NCBI RefSeq assembly: GCF_005768555.2
Contig: NZ_VCHX02000144.1
Span: 1 to 64,000 of the forward strand
From: Streptomyces sporangiiformans
GTDB taxonomy: Bacteria > Actinomycetota > Actinomycetes > Streptomycetales > Streptomycetaceae
DNA length: 64,000 nucleotides
Direction: 5' to 3'
Part shown: positions 34,839 through 43,325 of the stretch, in pieces
How the letters are laid out: every line of letters begins with the position of its first letter
Position numbering within the stretch: the stretch's first letter is position 1
Notes under the pieces: generated by a model
Databases searched by the model: none
Told to the model about the DNA's origin: nothing
The model's input: only the letters and a program-made list of their open reading frames with translations
Made by a program: the position numbers and the translations under genes

Positions 34839-36220
34839 CGGGGGTCCTCCGTGTCCGTGGGGTTGCCGAGCGCGTGGAAGAGCGCGGCGGCGAGTACGAC
34901 GCCCTCGCGGGCGATGGAGCCGAGGAGGTGCTCGTCGGGGGCGTGCTGGAGGCAGCCCGGGTACGAGTGCGGCAGCCACAGGGTCGGCAGGCCGAGGATG
35001 TCGGTGAAGACGAAGTTGGGGAGTGAGCCGCCGATGTTGGGGAGGACCGCGACCGGCTGGTCGGTGACCTGCTCCAGCGTCCGCCGGGCCCAGCCGACCC
35101 ATGGGTCGTCGAGAGGCGTGCGGCTGGCCGCGAAGCGTCCGAGGACGCTCACCTCGACCATGTCGTAGCCGTGCCGGGCGAGGTGCCCGGTCAGCACCTC
35201 CTCGATGCCGTCGACGTCCGTGCCGACGACGTACCGCAGTTGCAGAACCGCCCGTGCCCGGCCGGGGATCGCGTTGACGGGGCGGTCGATGTCGGCGGCG
35301 CCGAGGGTCAGCACCTCCAGGGTGTTCCAGGCGTAGAGCCGCTCGGCGGCGGTCAGTTCGGGCGCGCCCCACCCCGGGTCCGGGGCCGGGTCGCCGGGGC
35401 TGCCCGCGACCGTGACCTCGGCGAGTGACGCGCGGACCGGGTCGGGCAGGTCCGGCGGCAGCAGCTCGGGGACCTGGATACGGCCGTGTCCGTCGACGAG
35501 ACTCCCGATCGCGCCGGCCAGGGTCGTCGCGGGATTGCGCAGGACCCCGCCCCAGTTGCCGGAGTGGTACGCGTCCGGGCGCAGGTCCACGTCGAGCTGG
35601 AGCTGGACGCCGCCGCGCGCGCCGAGGAACAGGGTCGGTGTCGTCGCGTCCAGGCGTGGCCCGTCCGAGGCGATCAGCACGTCCGCCCGCAACAACTCCT
35701 GGTGCGCTGCGGCGAATTCGGCCAGCCCGGGGGAGCCGATCTCCTCGCCGGTCTCGAAGAGGAAGGTCAGGTTGAAGCCCAGCTTCTGCTGCTCGGCGAG
35801 CAGCAGCCGCAGGGCCGCGATGTTGACCAGGTGCTGCCCCTTGTTGTCGGCGCTGCCGCGGCCGTACCACCGGTCGCCGTCACCGGTCAGCGTCCACGGA
35901 TCGCGTCCCTCGCTCCACCGCCCGGCATGACCGTCCACGACGTCGGCGTGCCCGTAGCACAGGACGGTCGGCAGGCCGGGGTCCTCGATGCGTCGGCCCA
36001 CGAGAAATGGGCCGCCGGAGGGGTTGTCGTACTCCGTCACCGAGCAACCGAGACCCTCCAGCGCGGGGGTCAGCACCTCATCCAGGTATGCCTTGACGGC
36101 AACGTGACTTTCCGGCCGCGCGCTCTCGGTGGGGTACGAGACCATGGCGGCCAGCTCGGCGAAGAAGGCTCCGGAGTCGACGTACTCCTCGGCCTGATGG
36201 ATCAGTTTCGCGGGAATCAC
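34835..36220 (-). CDS. M20 family metallopeptidase
   Basis: 461 residues, a zinc amidohydrolase/dipeptidase. Metal ligands and catalytic residues are visible: His91 and Asp93 (YGHADVVDG), Asp125 (GRGSADNKG) and Glu159/Glu160 (ETGEEIGSPG). The start is GTG 36220 behind AGGAG; an ATG 34 codons earlier has no support. It is cytoplasmic (no signal). Co-translated with the MFS transporter and divergent from a LysR gene, it looks like a small uptake-and-hydrolysis unit under that regulator. The substrate is unknown. Confidence 0.92.
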   Translation of the reverse strand: MIPAKLIHQAEEYVDSGAFFAELAAMVSYPTESARPESHVAVKAYLDEVLTPALEGLGCSVTEYDNPSGGPFLVGRRIEDPGLPTVLCYGHADVVDGHAGRWSEGRDPWTLTGDGDRWYGRGSADNKGQHLVNIAALRLLLAEQQKLGFNLTFLFETGEEIGSPGLAEFAAAHQELLRADVLIASDGPRLDATTPTLFLGARGGVQLQLDVDLRPDAYHSGNWGGVLRNPATTLAGAIGSLVDGHGRIQVPELLPPDLPDPVRASLAEVTVAGSPGDPAPDPGWGAPELTAAERLYAWNTLEVLTLGAADIDRPVNAIPGRARAVLQLRYVVGTDVDGIEEVLTGHLARHGYDMVEVSVLGRFAASRTPLDDPWVGWARRTLEQVTDQPVAVLPNIGGSLPNFVFTDILGLPTLWLPHSYPGCLQHAPDEHLLGSIAREGVVLAAALFHALGNPTDTEDPR

Positions 36221-36425
36221 GGGGACATTTCTCCTGAGGAACGCTGAGGACGGCGCGTATGGAGACATCGCTCGCCGATCAGGGCCGGCGTGCTGGACAC
36301 CCGCTGGACACCGCGGGGGCACTGCGTTGGCTCAGCAGCGTAGGGCGATTTTCGGTCGGCGACTATTGCCGTTTGTGGCGCCCTGCGTTCTACTTTCGGC
36401 AAACCGGTGCCGGCGTGGAGGTCCG
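36221..36425. promoter_or_regulatory. Divergent promoter region, M20/MFS operon and LysR gene
   Basis: 205 bases shared by the two divergent transcripts. TTGCCG and CGGCAA (about 36366-36403) form a loose inverted repeat near the LysR start. This is where a LysR protein would be expected to bind, but a clear T-N11-A site is not obvious. Confidence 0.4.
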
Positions 36426-37364
36426 ATGCAACTCGTCCCGGTGAGCCTCGCGTACTTCCTTGAAGTCGCCCGGACCGGATCGGTGACCGAGGCCGCCCAC
36501 ACACTGAACGTCGCACCGTCGGCGATCAGCAGACAGATCGCCAAACTCGAGTCCGGGATCGGCGTGCCCCTGTTCATCCGGCACCCGCGCGGGATGACCA
36601 TGACCGACGCCGGGTCCCGGCTGGTGGCCCACGCCCGACGCAGTGAGGCCGAATCGGCCGCGCTGGTCGACGAGTTGCGGACAGGCCGAGGGGCCGACGT
36701 CCGCAGCGTCACCGTCGCCTGCTCGGAGGGGTTCGGCCGCCGGTTCGTCCCGGCCGCCATGGCGGCCTTCCGGCGCGACCATCCCGACGTGGCGTTCCAG
36801 CTCGACGTCGTCCCCCGCCAGGAGGCGACCCGCCGCGTGGTCGAAGGGATCGCGGACGTCGCGGCCACCTACACGATGGGCCCGCAGCACGACGTACGCG
36901 TGGAGAGTGCCGTCGTGATCCCGGTCGCCGCCATCGTCCCCCTCGGCCATGAACTGGCCGGCCGGGACCGTGTCACCCTGGCGGAGCTCTGCTCCCACCC
37001 CCTGGCCCTCGCCTCGCCGGGCACCAGCCAACGGGAACTCTTCGACATCGGAGTCCAGTTGGAGGGGCTGGCGGTCCGCCCGGCGCTGGTCTGCGACGCC
37101 CTCGCCCCGCAGTACGAGTTCGTCCGCTCGGGCGGCGGCATCGCCCTGGTGGGCGACCTCGGCGACCTGGACCGGGACGGCCGCACCGAAGGCGTCACCC
37201 ACGTCCACATCGACCACCCGGTCTTCCGCCAGCGCGAGGCCCAGATCCAGACGATGCCGGGCCGCCGGCTGTCCTGGGCGGCCACGCGGTTCACCGAACT
37301 GCTGGTCTCGCTGCTGGTCTCGCCGTCGCGAGGGAGATCAGCAGAGCTACCGCGGCCGCGGTGA
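36426..37364 (+). CDS. LysR family transcriptional regulator
   Basis: 312 residues. N-terminal winged HTH (LAYFLEVARTGSVTEAAHTL, APSAISRQIAKLE) followed by the substrate-binding fold. The start is ATG 36426, with GGAGG upstream. It is divergent from the M20 peptidase/MFS operon and probably controls it in response to the imported compound. Its 3' end overlaps the convergent MFS gene by 74 bases. Confidence 0.93.
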   Translation: MQLVPVSLAYFLEVARTGSVTEAAHTLNVAPSAISRQIAKLESGIGVPLFIRHPRGMTMTDAGSRLVAHARRSEAESAALVDELRTGRGADVRSVTVACSEGFGRRFVPAAMAAFRRDHPDVAFQLDVVPRQEATRRVVEGIADVAATYTMGPQHDVRVESAVVIPVAAIVPLGHELAGRDRVTLAELCSHPLALASPGTSQRELFDIGVQLEGLAVRPALVCDALAPQYEFVRSGGGIALVGDLGDLDRDGRTEGVTHVHIDHPVFRQREAQIQTMPGRRLSWAATRFTELLVSLLVSPSRGRSAELPRPR

Positions 37365-38706
37365 CCGGGACGCCGTAACCGCCCGCGGCCGACCCGTGCT
37401 CCACGATCCACCCGCCGACGGCCGACCCGCACGCGATCCCGCCCAGCAGCCCCGTCACCGCCAGTGTCATCCCCTCGTTCAACCGGCCCTCGGGCGTGCG
37501 TCGTTGGACGAGTGTCATCCCGATGACCATCGTCGGGGCCGTGGCCATCCCGGCCGACAGCAGCGCACCGGCGAGCACCACCAGCGAATCCGTGAGCGCC
37601 GCGGCGAGGAGGGGCCCCGACATGAGGAGGGTCATCGCGGTGATGGCCAACGGGTATCGCCGTTCCGCCGGTCCCGCCGGCTTCAGGGCCCCGTACAGCA
37701 GACCGGCCGCACATGAACCGGCCGCTTGCAGCGCCAGGATCACGCCCGCCGCCGACCTGTGCCCTTGTGCGTCCGCGAACGCGATCGTGACGACCTCCAT
37801 CGAGCCGAAGACGGCGCCGGTGGCGAGGAACCCGATGAGGAGAGGGGGCATACCGGGGGCGCGGAGGAGCGGTTTCGATCTCGTACTCGATCTCGTACCC
37901 GCTCCAGCCTCGGCTCTCGCCTTCGCTCTCGTACGTGAACGGCCTTGCGGGGGCGGCTCCGTGGCGCGCTGGGCCGCGAAGATCAGTACGCCCGTCAGCA
38001 TCAGCAGCGCGCCGACCAGCGTGCCGGCCTCCGGGAAGAACGTCCCGCACAGGAACACGGCCAGCACCGGCCCGAGCATGAAGCACAGCTCGTCCATGGC
38101 CTGTTCGAAGGAGTTCGCGGTGTGCAGGCCCGCCGCGTCGCCCTTCAGCAGATGGGCCCAGCGAGCCCGGGACATGCCTCCGGTGTTCGGCGTCGTGGCC
38201 GTGGCCGCGTACGCGGCGAAGAGCGTCCAGTCGGGTGCCCCGTAACGCACGCAGAGCAGGAGCGCGAGTGAGCCCAGCGCGGCGATCGCCGTCGCGGGCA
38301 CGGCGATGCGCGCCTGCCCGTGGCGGTCGACCAGGCGCGCCGTCCAGGGCGCGACGACCGCCGTCGCCGCCAGGCCGGTCGCGGTGACGGCACCGGCGAG
38401 GGCGTACGAACCGCGTGTGCCGGCGATCATGATGACGGCGCTGACGCTGAACATGCCCATGGGGAGGCGGGCGATCAGATTCCCGATCGTGAAGGCACGG
38501 GTGCCGGGGATCGCGAAGAGGCGGTGGTAGGGGGAGCGTGGCCGTTCGCGTGTTCGTTCGCGTGGCCGTTTCCTGGGCGTCCTCAGGCGTGTACGTGACC
38601 ACCGAGGTGTGAGATCGACGGCCACCAGGCTGTCGCCGGTGACGGTGAAGAGGGTCGAGGGAGCTTCGCGAGCGGCGCGGGAGGCGCGGGAGGAGGGCTG
38701 CGGCAT
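37291..38706 (-). CDS. MFS transporter
   Basis: 471 residues, about 12 membrane segments (ARLPMGMFSVSAVIMIAG, VVAPWTARLVDRHGQARI), with an Arg/Thr/Ala-rich central loop (about 265-290). It resembles drug-efflux-like permeases of Actinobacteria. The start is uncertain: ATG 38706 is used, but its ribosome site is weak, and the first 55 residues are basic and Ser-rich, so a later start is possible. Divergent from a LysR gene 84 bases away, its likely regulator. Its 3' end runs 74 bases into the convergent LysR gene at 36426-37364. Confidence 0.85.
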   Translation of the reverse strand: MPQPSSRASRAAREAPSTLFTVTGDSLVAVDLTPRWSRTRLRTPRKRPRERTRERPRSPYHRLFAIPGTRAFTIGNLIARLPMGMFSVSAVIMIAGTRGSYALAGAVTATGLAATAVVAPWTARLVDRHGQARIAVPATAIAALGSLALLLCVRYGAPDWTLFAAYAATATTPNTGGMSRARWAHLLKGDAAGLHTANSFEQAMDELCFMLGPVLAVFLCGTFFPEAGTLVGALLMLTGVLIFAAQRATEPPPQGRSRTRAKARAEAGAGTRSSTRSKPLLRAPGMPPLLIGFLATGAVFGSMEVVTIAFADAQGHRSAAGVILALQAAGSCAAGLLYGALKPAGPAERRYPLAITAMTLLMSGPLLAAALTDSLVVLAGALLSAGMATAPTMVIGMTLVQRRTPEGRLNEGMTLAVTGLLGGIACGSAVGGWIVEHGSAAGGYGVPVTAAAVALLISLATARPAARPAVR

Positions 38707-38789
38707 GGAGCAACCGTCGCCCGCCGCCTGATCAACGGTCCAACACCTACTCCGTACCGATTGACGCACCCGCGTTGTAAGTTCGCCGG

Positions 38790-39779
38790 ATGGCTTCTTC
38801 CGCCGGCCCAGGAACCATCGACCCCCGCCTGCTGCGCGCCTTCCTCGCCGTAGCCGAGGAACTGCACTTCACGCGAGCCGCCGCAGGTTTGTACGTCGCC
38901 CAGCAGGCGCTGAGCCGTGACATCCGGCGCCTGGAGAGGGAGTTGAAGGCGGACCTGTTCGTCCGCACCACCCGGCAGGTGACCCTCACACCCGACGGCG
39001 AGCGGCTGTTGCCGTACGCGCGCCGGGTGCTGGAGGCGCAGGACGCGCTGCTGGCGGAGTTCCGGCGGGCGGACGCCGAGCAGCGCCCCCTGCTCGTGGA
39101 CGTGAACAGCCCGGGACTCGTCTTCGAGCGCATTCTGGCCCGGGCCCGCGAACTCGCCCCCGACTGCGAGCTGATGGCCCGCTTCGAGAGCGGCCTCACC
39201 GGTGCGGCGGCCGAGCTGCTCGCGGGGCGGCTGGACGCGTCCTTCGGCCGGTTCGCGGGTCTCGACCCGGCGATCCGCGACCGCCTGGAGCAACAGCCCG
39301 TACGGTACGAGCCGATGGCGATCGTCCTGCCCGAGGATCACCACCTGGCGGCGCTGGACGCGGTGCCGCTCGACGCGCTCGCGGGCGAGCACGTGTACGC
39401 CGGCGCCGGAAATCCCCGGACCCTGGAGTGGACCGACCTGGCCCGCCGGCTCTTCGAGGGGCGCGGCATCGAGGTCGCGCCGCCCGCGCCGCTCGCCGTC
39501 GGCGCCGAGGAGTTCCAACGGATCATGGCCAAGAAACGCAACCCCGTGCTCGCGGTCGTGGATTTTCCAGCCATGCCCGCGTCAGTGCTGCGACCTCTCG
39601 TCGACCCCGTTCCCCTGTCGCCCGTGTCCTTGGTATGGCGCCGGGGGCTGGCGCACCCGGGGATCGACGCTCTCCGCGCCGCCGTCGCGGAGCTCGCGGC
39701 CGCCGAGGGGTGGCTCCAGCGCCCCGCCGATGGATGGATTCCGGCCATGGATGCACGCTTGATGATGATTCGTAGCTGA
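38790..39779 (+). CDS. LysR family transcriptional regulator
   Basis: 329 residues. HTH LLRAFLAVAEELHFTRAAA with YVAQQALSRDIRRLE, then a sensor domain of the PBP2 type. The start ATG 38790 has little ribosome-site sequence before it, so the message may be leaderless or start elsewhere. It is divergent from the MFS gene at 37291-38706 and probably controls it. The C-terminal 20 residues (DGWIPAMDARLMMIRS) are an unusual extension. Confidence 0.92.
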   Translation: MASSAGPGTIDPRLLRAFLAVAEELHFTRAAAGLYVAQQALSRDIRRLERELKADLFVRTTRQVTLTPDGERLLPYARRVLEAQDALLAEFRRADAEQRPLLVDVNSPGLVFERILARARELAPDCELMARFESGLTGAAAELLAGRLDASFGRFAGLDPAIRDRLEQQPVRYEPMAIVLPEDHHLAALDAVPLDALAGEHVYAGAGNPRTLEWTDLARRLFEGRGIEVAPPAPLAVGAEEFQRIMAKKRNPVLAVVDFPAMPASVLRPLVDPVPLSPVSLVWRRGLAHPGIDALRAAVAELAAAEGWLQRPADGWIPAMDARLMMIRS

Positions 39780-39933
39780 CACGTGGCAAACACAGATCCC
39801 CCACGTGCGCTACATTCAAGGGCCGGGTGCAGTGTGATAAAGGGGGGCGCCCGGATTGGGTGGGGGCTCAATCCGGACAACACCGTACGAAGTGCCCGGG
39901 ATCGTACGCGCGCCCGATCGATCCCATGGGGGG

Positions 39934-41073
39934 ATGTGCGTGCGCGTGGACAAATGGCGTGAAGATGCTCAACCGGTCTGGAGGGATACCGGCCGGCCGG
40001 GCGGGGGTGGAGCCGATCCGTCGGCTCGTGGAGTTGGTCGACATGGTCGAGACGCGGGTGAGTCGTTCCGCGACGGATCGTACGGCGACGGATCGTACGG
40101 CGATGGATCGTATGGAGTCGGGTCGTATGGCGATGGATCGTACGGCGACGGGTCGTACGGAAACGGATCGCACGGAAACGGATCATTCCGCGACGGGGCG
40201 CTTGGCGGTGACTTCGACGGCATATCCATGCCGAGGCAGCGGGACGACGAACCGTCCATAGCCGGGCCGGAGCCCGACTGGCAGACCCGCCACGACGCCG
40301 GCCCGTCATCCTGGGACGACGAACCGTCCTCCTGGCAGGAGGACGACCAGCCGGAGCACACCCACGACCCCCACGAGGTCACGGTCCAGCTCGACAATGT
40401 GGGTCCGCACCTGGAGGAGTGGCTGGTCCAGCAGGCCAAGGGGGCGCCGAGGGGCAAGAGCGCCTCGGAGGGCGCGGACGGCCCGGTGTTCGTCGACGAG
40501 ACGGGCCGCCGCAGCCGTAGATTCCGCCGGATAGGCATGGCCGTCGGCGTCGCCTGCGCGGTCTACGCCGTGGTCATCCTCGCCACGCTCCTGTCGGGCA
40601 ACTCCAGCGCACCCTGGCTCCCGGTGCAGGGCCAGAAGGACGAGAAGCCGGCCCAGAAGGTCGACTCCCCGCCGCTGCCCGCCGACTCGGCGAAGCCGTC
40701 CGGTTCGACGAGTCCCTCGCCCGGGCAGAGCCCGTCGGACAACCCCACCGCGACGTTGTCGCCGGGGGCCGGCACCGCCCCCAACCCCTCGGCCAGCGCC
40801 TCGAAGTCGGGCAAGCCCACCGACCCCAAGCCGTCGGCCACCAGCACCAAGCCGGCCCCCGACAATCCGCCGGCGTCACCGGATCCCAGCGACGATCCGC
40901 CCGCGTCACCGGATCCCGACCCGGACCCGACCGAGACCGGCGGCGCCACCGACGACCCCACGGATCCCCCGGTCGCCGGTTCCGACAACGTCGCCGACAG
41001 CCCCCTCACGCCCGAGCCGACCTTCATCACGCTGAGCCCCACCGTCTCCTCGTCCCCGGAGAGCATCCTCTGA
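39934..41073 (+). CDS. Membrane protein with tandem GSYGD repeats, partner of exopolysaccharide genes
   Basis: About 379 residues. The N-terminal part has a five-residue tandem repeat (DGSYG, about 47-84), then an acidic region. A single membrane helix (GMAVGVACAVYAVVILATLLSG) and a long Pro/Ser/Asp-rich outside tail follow. I do not recognise a catalytic domain. ATG 39934 is used; a GTG two codons later sits at a better distance from GGGGGG. The stop overlaps the next start (TGATG), so it is translationally coupled to the deacetylase/glycosyltransferase. A structural or regulatory role in polysaccharide export is inferred from context. Confidence 0.75.
   Translation: MCVRVDKWREDAQPVWRDTGRPGGGGADPSARGVGRHGRDAGESFRDGSYGDGSYGDGSYGVGSYGDGSYGDGSYGNGSHGNGSFRDGALGGDFDGISMPRQRDDEPSIAGPEPDWQTRHDAGPSSWDDEPSSWQEDDQPEHTHDPHEVTVQLDNVGPHLEEWLVQQAKGAPRGKSASEGADGPVFVDETGRRSRRFRRIGMAVGVACAVYAVVILATLLSGNSSAPWLPVQGQKDEKPAQKVDSPPLPADSAKPSGSTSPSPGQSPSDNPTATLSPGAGTAPNPSASASKSGKPTDPKPSATSTKPAPDNPPASPDPSDDPPASPDPDPDPTETGGATDDPTDPPVAGSDNVADSPLTPEPTFITLSPTVSSSPESIL
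40072..40185 (+). repeat. 15-bp tandem repeat encoding DGSYG
   Basis: Seven to eight copies of a unit like GGATCGTACGGCGAC lie inside the gene at 39934-41073, with drift to GSYGV, GSYGN and GSHGN toward the 3' end. The repeat is in frame (5 residues), so copy-number change alters the protein length without breaking it. Confidence 0.9.
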
Positions 41074-43325
41074 TGGCATCCCGTTCCAGCCGTCACCGTT
41101 CGGCCTCCGGTACCTCCCGTCACCGTTCGGCCTCCGCGCCGTCACGCCGACGGCTTCCCATGCGCTATCTGCTGCCCTCGCTCATCCTCGTCGCGCTGAT
41201 GGCGATGCTGATGCTGCGGGGCTTCGTCCACAGCGAGATCCTGGCCGACCACCGCGTCCAGCCGGAGGCCGCCGCCGACCGCGTACCGGAGAAGATTCTG
41301 GAGGGCGGCCCGGTCATCGACACGCGTGGCGACAGCCCCACCAGCCTGGAGATGCCGAAGCAGCGTCTCGTCCTCACCTTCGACGACGGCCCGGACCCCA
41401 AGTGGACCCCCAAGGTCCTCGACGTGCTCAAGCAGCACAACGCGCACGCCGTCTTCTTCGTCACGGGCACCATGGCCTCGCGCTACCCGGACCTCGTCGA
41501 GCGCATGGTCCAGGACGGCCATGAGGTCGGCCTGCACACCTTCAACCACCCCGACCTCTCCCTGCAGTCCCAGCGCCGCATCGACTGGGAGCTCTCCCAG
41601 AACCAGCTGGCACTCGCGGGCGCCGCGGGTATCCGTACGTCGCTCTTCCGGCCGCCGTACTCCTCCTTCGCCGACGCCATGGACAACAAGTCCTGGCCGG
41701 TGACCGAGTACATCGGCAGCCGCGGCTACATCACCATCGTCAACAACACCGACAGCGAGGACTGGCGCAAGCCCGGCGTCGACGAGATCATCCGGCGTGC
41801 CACGCCCAAGGGCAGCGAGGGCGCGATCGTCCTGATGCACGACTCCGGCGGCGACCGTCACCAGACGGTCGAGGCGCTGGACAGCCTGCTGCCCCAGATG
41901 AAGAAGCGGGGCTACGAGTTCGACAACCTCACCGAAGCCCTCGGCTCCCCCAGCGCGCACACCCAGGTCACCGGGCTCGACCTGTGGAAGGGCAAGGCGT
42001 GGGTGTACGCGGTCCAGGCCTCCGAGAACACGACCAGTGTCCTCGTCGTGGGCCTCGCGGTCATCGGTGTCCTGGTCTTCGCCCGCTTCGGCCTGATGCT
42101 CCTGCTCTCCGGCGTCCACGCCCGCCGCGTACGCCGCCGCGACTTCCGCTGGGGCCCGAGGCCGGTCACCGAACCGGTGTCGGTGCTGGTCCCGGCGTAC
42201 AACGAGGCGAAGTGCATCGAGAACACGGTGCGCTCGCTGATGGCCAGCCGGCATCCCATCGAGGTCATCGTCATCGACGACGGTTCGAGCGACGGCACGG
42301 CCCGCATCGTGGAGGGCCTGCGGCTGCCGAACGTACGCGTCGTGCGCCAGCTCAACGCGGGTAAGCCCGCGGCCCTCAACAGGGGCGTGGCGAACGCCCG
42401 TTACGACCTCATCGTGATGATGGACGGCGACACGGTCTTCGAACCGGGGACGGTGGGCGAACTCGTCCAGCCCTTCGCCGACCCGAGCGTCGGCGCGGTG
42501 GCAGGCAACGCGAAGGTCGGCAACAAGGACTCCCTCATCGGGGCGTGGCAGCACATCGAGTACGTGATGGGCTTCAACCTCGACCGCCGCATGTACGACA
42601 TCCTGCGCTGCATGCCGACGATCCCGGGCGCCGTCGGTGCCTTCCGCCGCTCCGCCCTGGAACGCGTCGGCGGCATGAGCGACGACACGCTCGCCGAGGA
42701 CACGGACATCACGATGGCGATGCACCGGGACGGCTGGCGGGTCGTGTACGCGGAGAACGCCCGCGCCTGGACCGAGGCCCCCGAGTCGGTCCAGCAACTC
42801 TGGTCCCAGCGCTACCGCTGGTCGTACGGCACGATGCAGGCGATCTGGAAGCACCGGCGGGCACTGATCGAAAAGGGCCCTTCGGGCCGCTTCGGCCGCG
42901 TGGGCCTGCCGCTGGTGTCCCTGTTCATGGTGGTCGCCCCGCTCCTGGCCCCCCTGATCGACGTGTTCCTCCTCTACGGGCTCTTCTTCGGCCCCACGGA
43001 GAAGACGATCGGCGCATGGCTGGGCGTCCTGGCGATCCAGGCGGTGTGCGCGGCGTACGCCTTCCGCCTGGACCGCGAACGCATGACCCACCTGATCTCC
43101 CTCCCCCTGCAACAACTCCTCTACCGCCAGCTCATGTACGTCGTCCTCCTCCAGTCCTGGATCACGGCCCTCACCGGCGGACGCCTGCGCTGGCAGAAGC
43201 TGCGGCGCACGGGCGTGGTGGGCTCGGCGCCGGGCTCCGTGCCCGGCGGGGCATCCGGGTCCGTACCCGGCTCGGTGCCGGTGCAGCGGTCGGCGAGTGG
43301 CAACGACCGGAGGCCGGTGGGATGA
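41073..43325 (+). CDS. Bifunctional polysaccharide deacetylase / GT2 glycosyltransferase
   Basis: 750 residues. After an N-terminal membrane helix (RYLLPSLILVALMAMLML) comes an extracellular NodB-type deacetylase: TFDDGPDP from 102, HTFNHPD with His155 and His159, and RPPY. A second membrane helix (about 325-350) leads to a cytoplasmic GT2 processive synthase (SVLVPAYNE from 369, DGD, QRYRW at 579-583), then further membrane segments. The layout fits synthesis and partial N-deacetylation of a beta-1,6-GlcNAc (PNAG-like) polymer. It starts at ATG 41073 in a TGATG overlap. The C-terminus is a GSVPGS-type repeat. Product chemistry is inferred. Confidence 0.92.
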   Translation: MASRSSRHRSASGTSRHRSASAPSRRRLPMRYLLPSLILVALMAMLMLRGFVHSEILADHRVQPEAAADRVPEKILEGGPVIDTRGDSPTSLEMPKQRLVLTFDDGPDPKWTPKVLDVLKQHNAHAVFFVTGTMASRYPDLVERMVQDGHEVGLHTFNHPDLSLQSQRRIDWELSQNQLALAGAAGIRTSLFRPPYSSFADAMDNKSWPVTEYIGSRGYITIVNNTDSEDWRKPGVDEIIRRATPKGSEGAIVLMHDSGGDRHQTVEALDSLLPQMKKRGYEFDNLTEALGSPSAHTQVTGLDLWKGKAWVYAVQASENTTSVLVVGLAVIGVLVFARFGLMLLLSGVHARRVRRRDFRWGPRPVTEPVSVLVPAYNEAKCIENTVRSLMASRHPIEVIVIDDGSSDGTARIVEGLRLPNVRVVRQLNAGKPAALNRGVANARYDLIVMMDGDTVFEPGTVGELVQPFADPSVGAVAGNAKVGNKDSLIGAWQHIEYVMGFNLDRRMYDILRCMPTIPGAVGAFRRSALERVGGMSDDTLAEDTDITMAMHRDGWRVVYAENARAWTEAPESVQQLWSQRYRWSYGTMQAIWKHRRALIEKGPSGRFGRVGLPLVSLFMVVAPLLAPLIDVFLLYGLFFGPTEKTIGAWLGVLAIQAVCAAYAFRLDRERMTHLISLPLQQLLYRQLMYVVLLQSWITALTGGRLRWQKLRRTGVVGSAPGSVPGGASGSVPGSVPVQRSASGNDRRPVG

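Noticed and set aside
40072..40185. Short regular repeats that could suggest CRISPR
   Set aside because: The units are contiguous 15-mers without spacers, in frame inside a gene.
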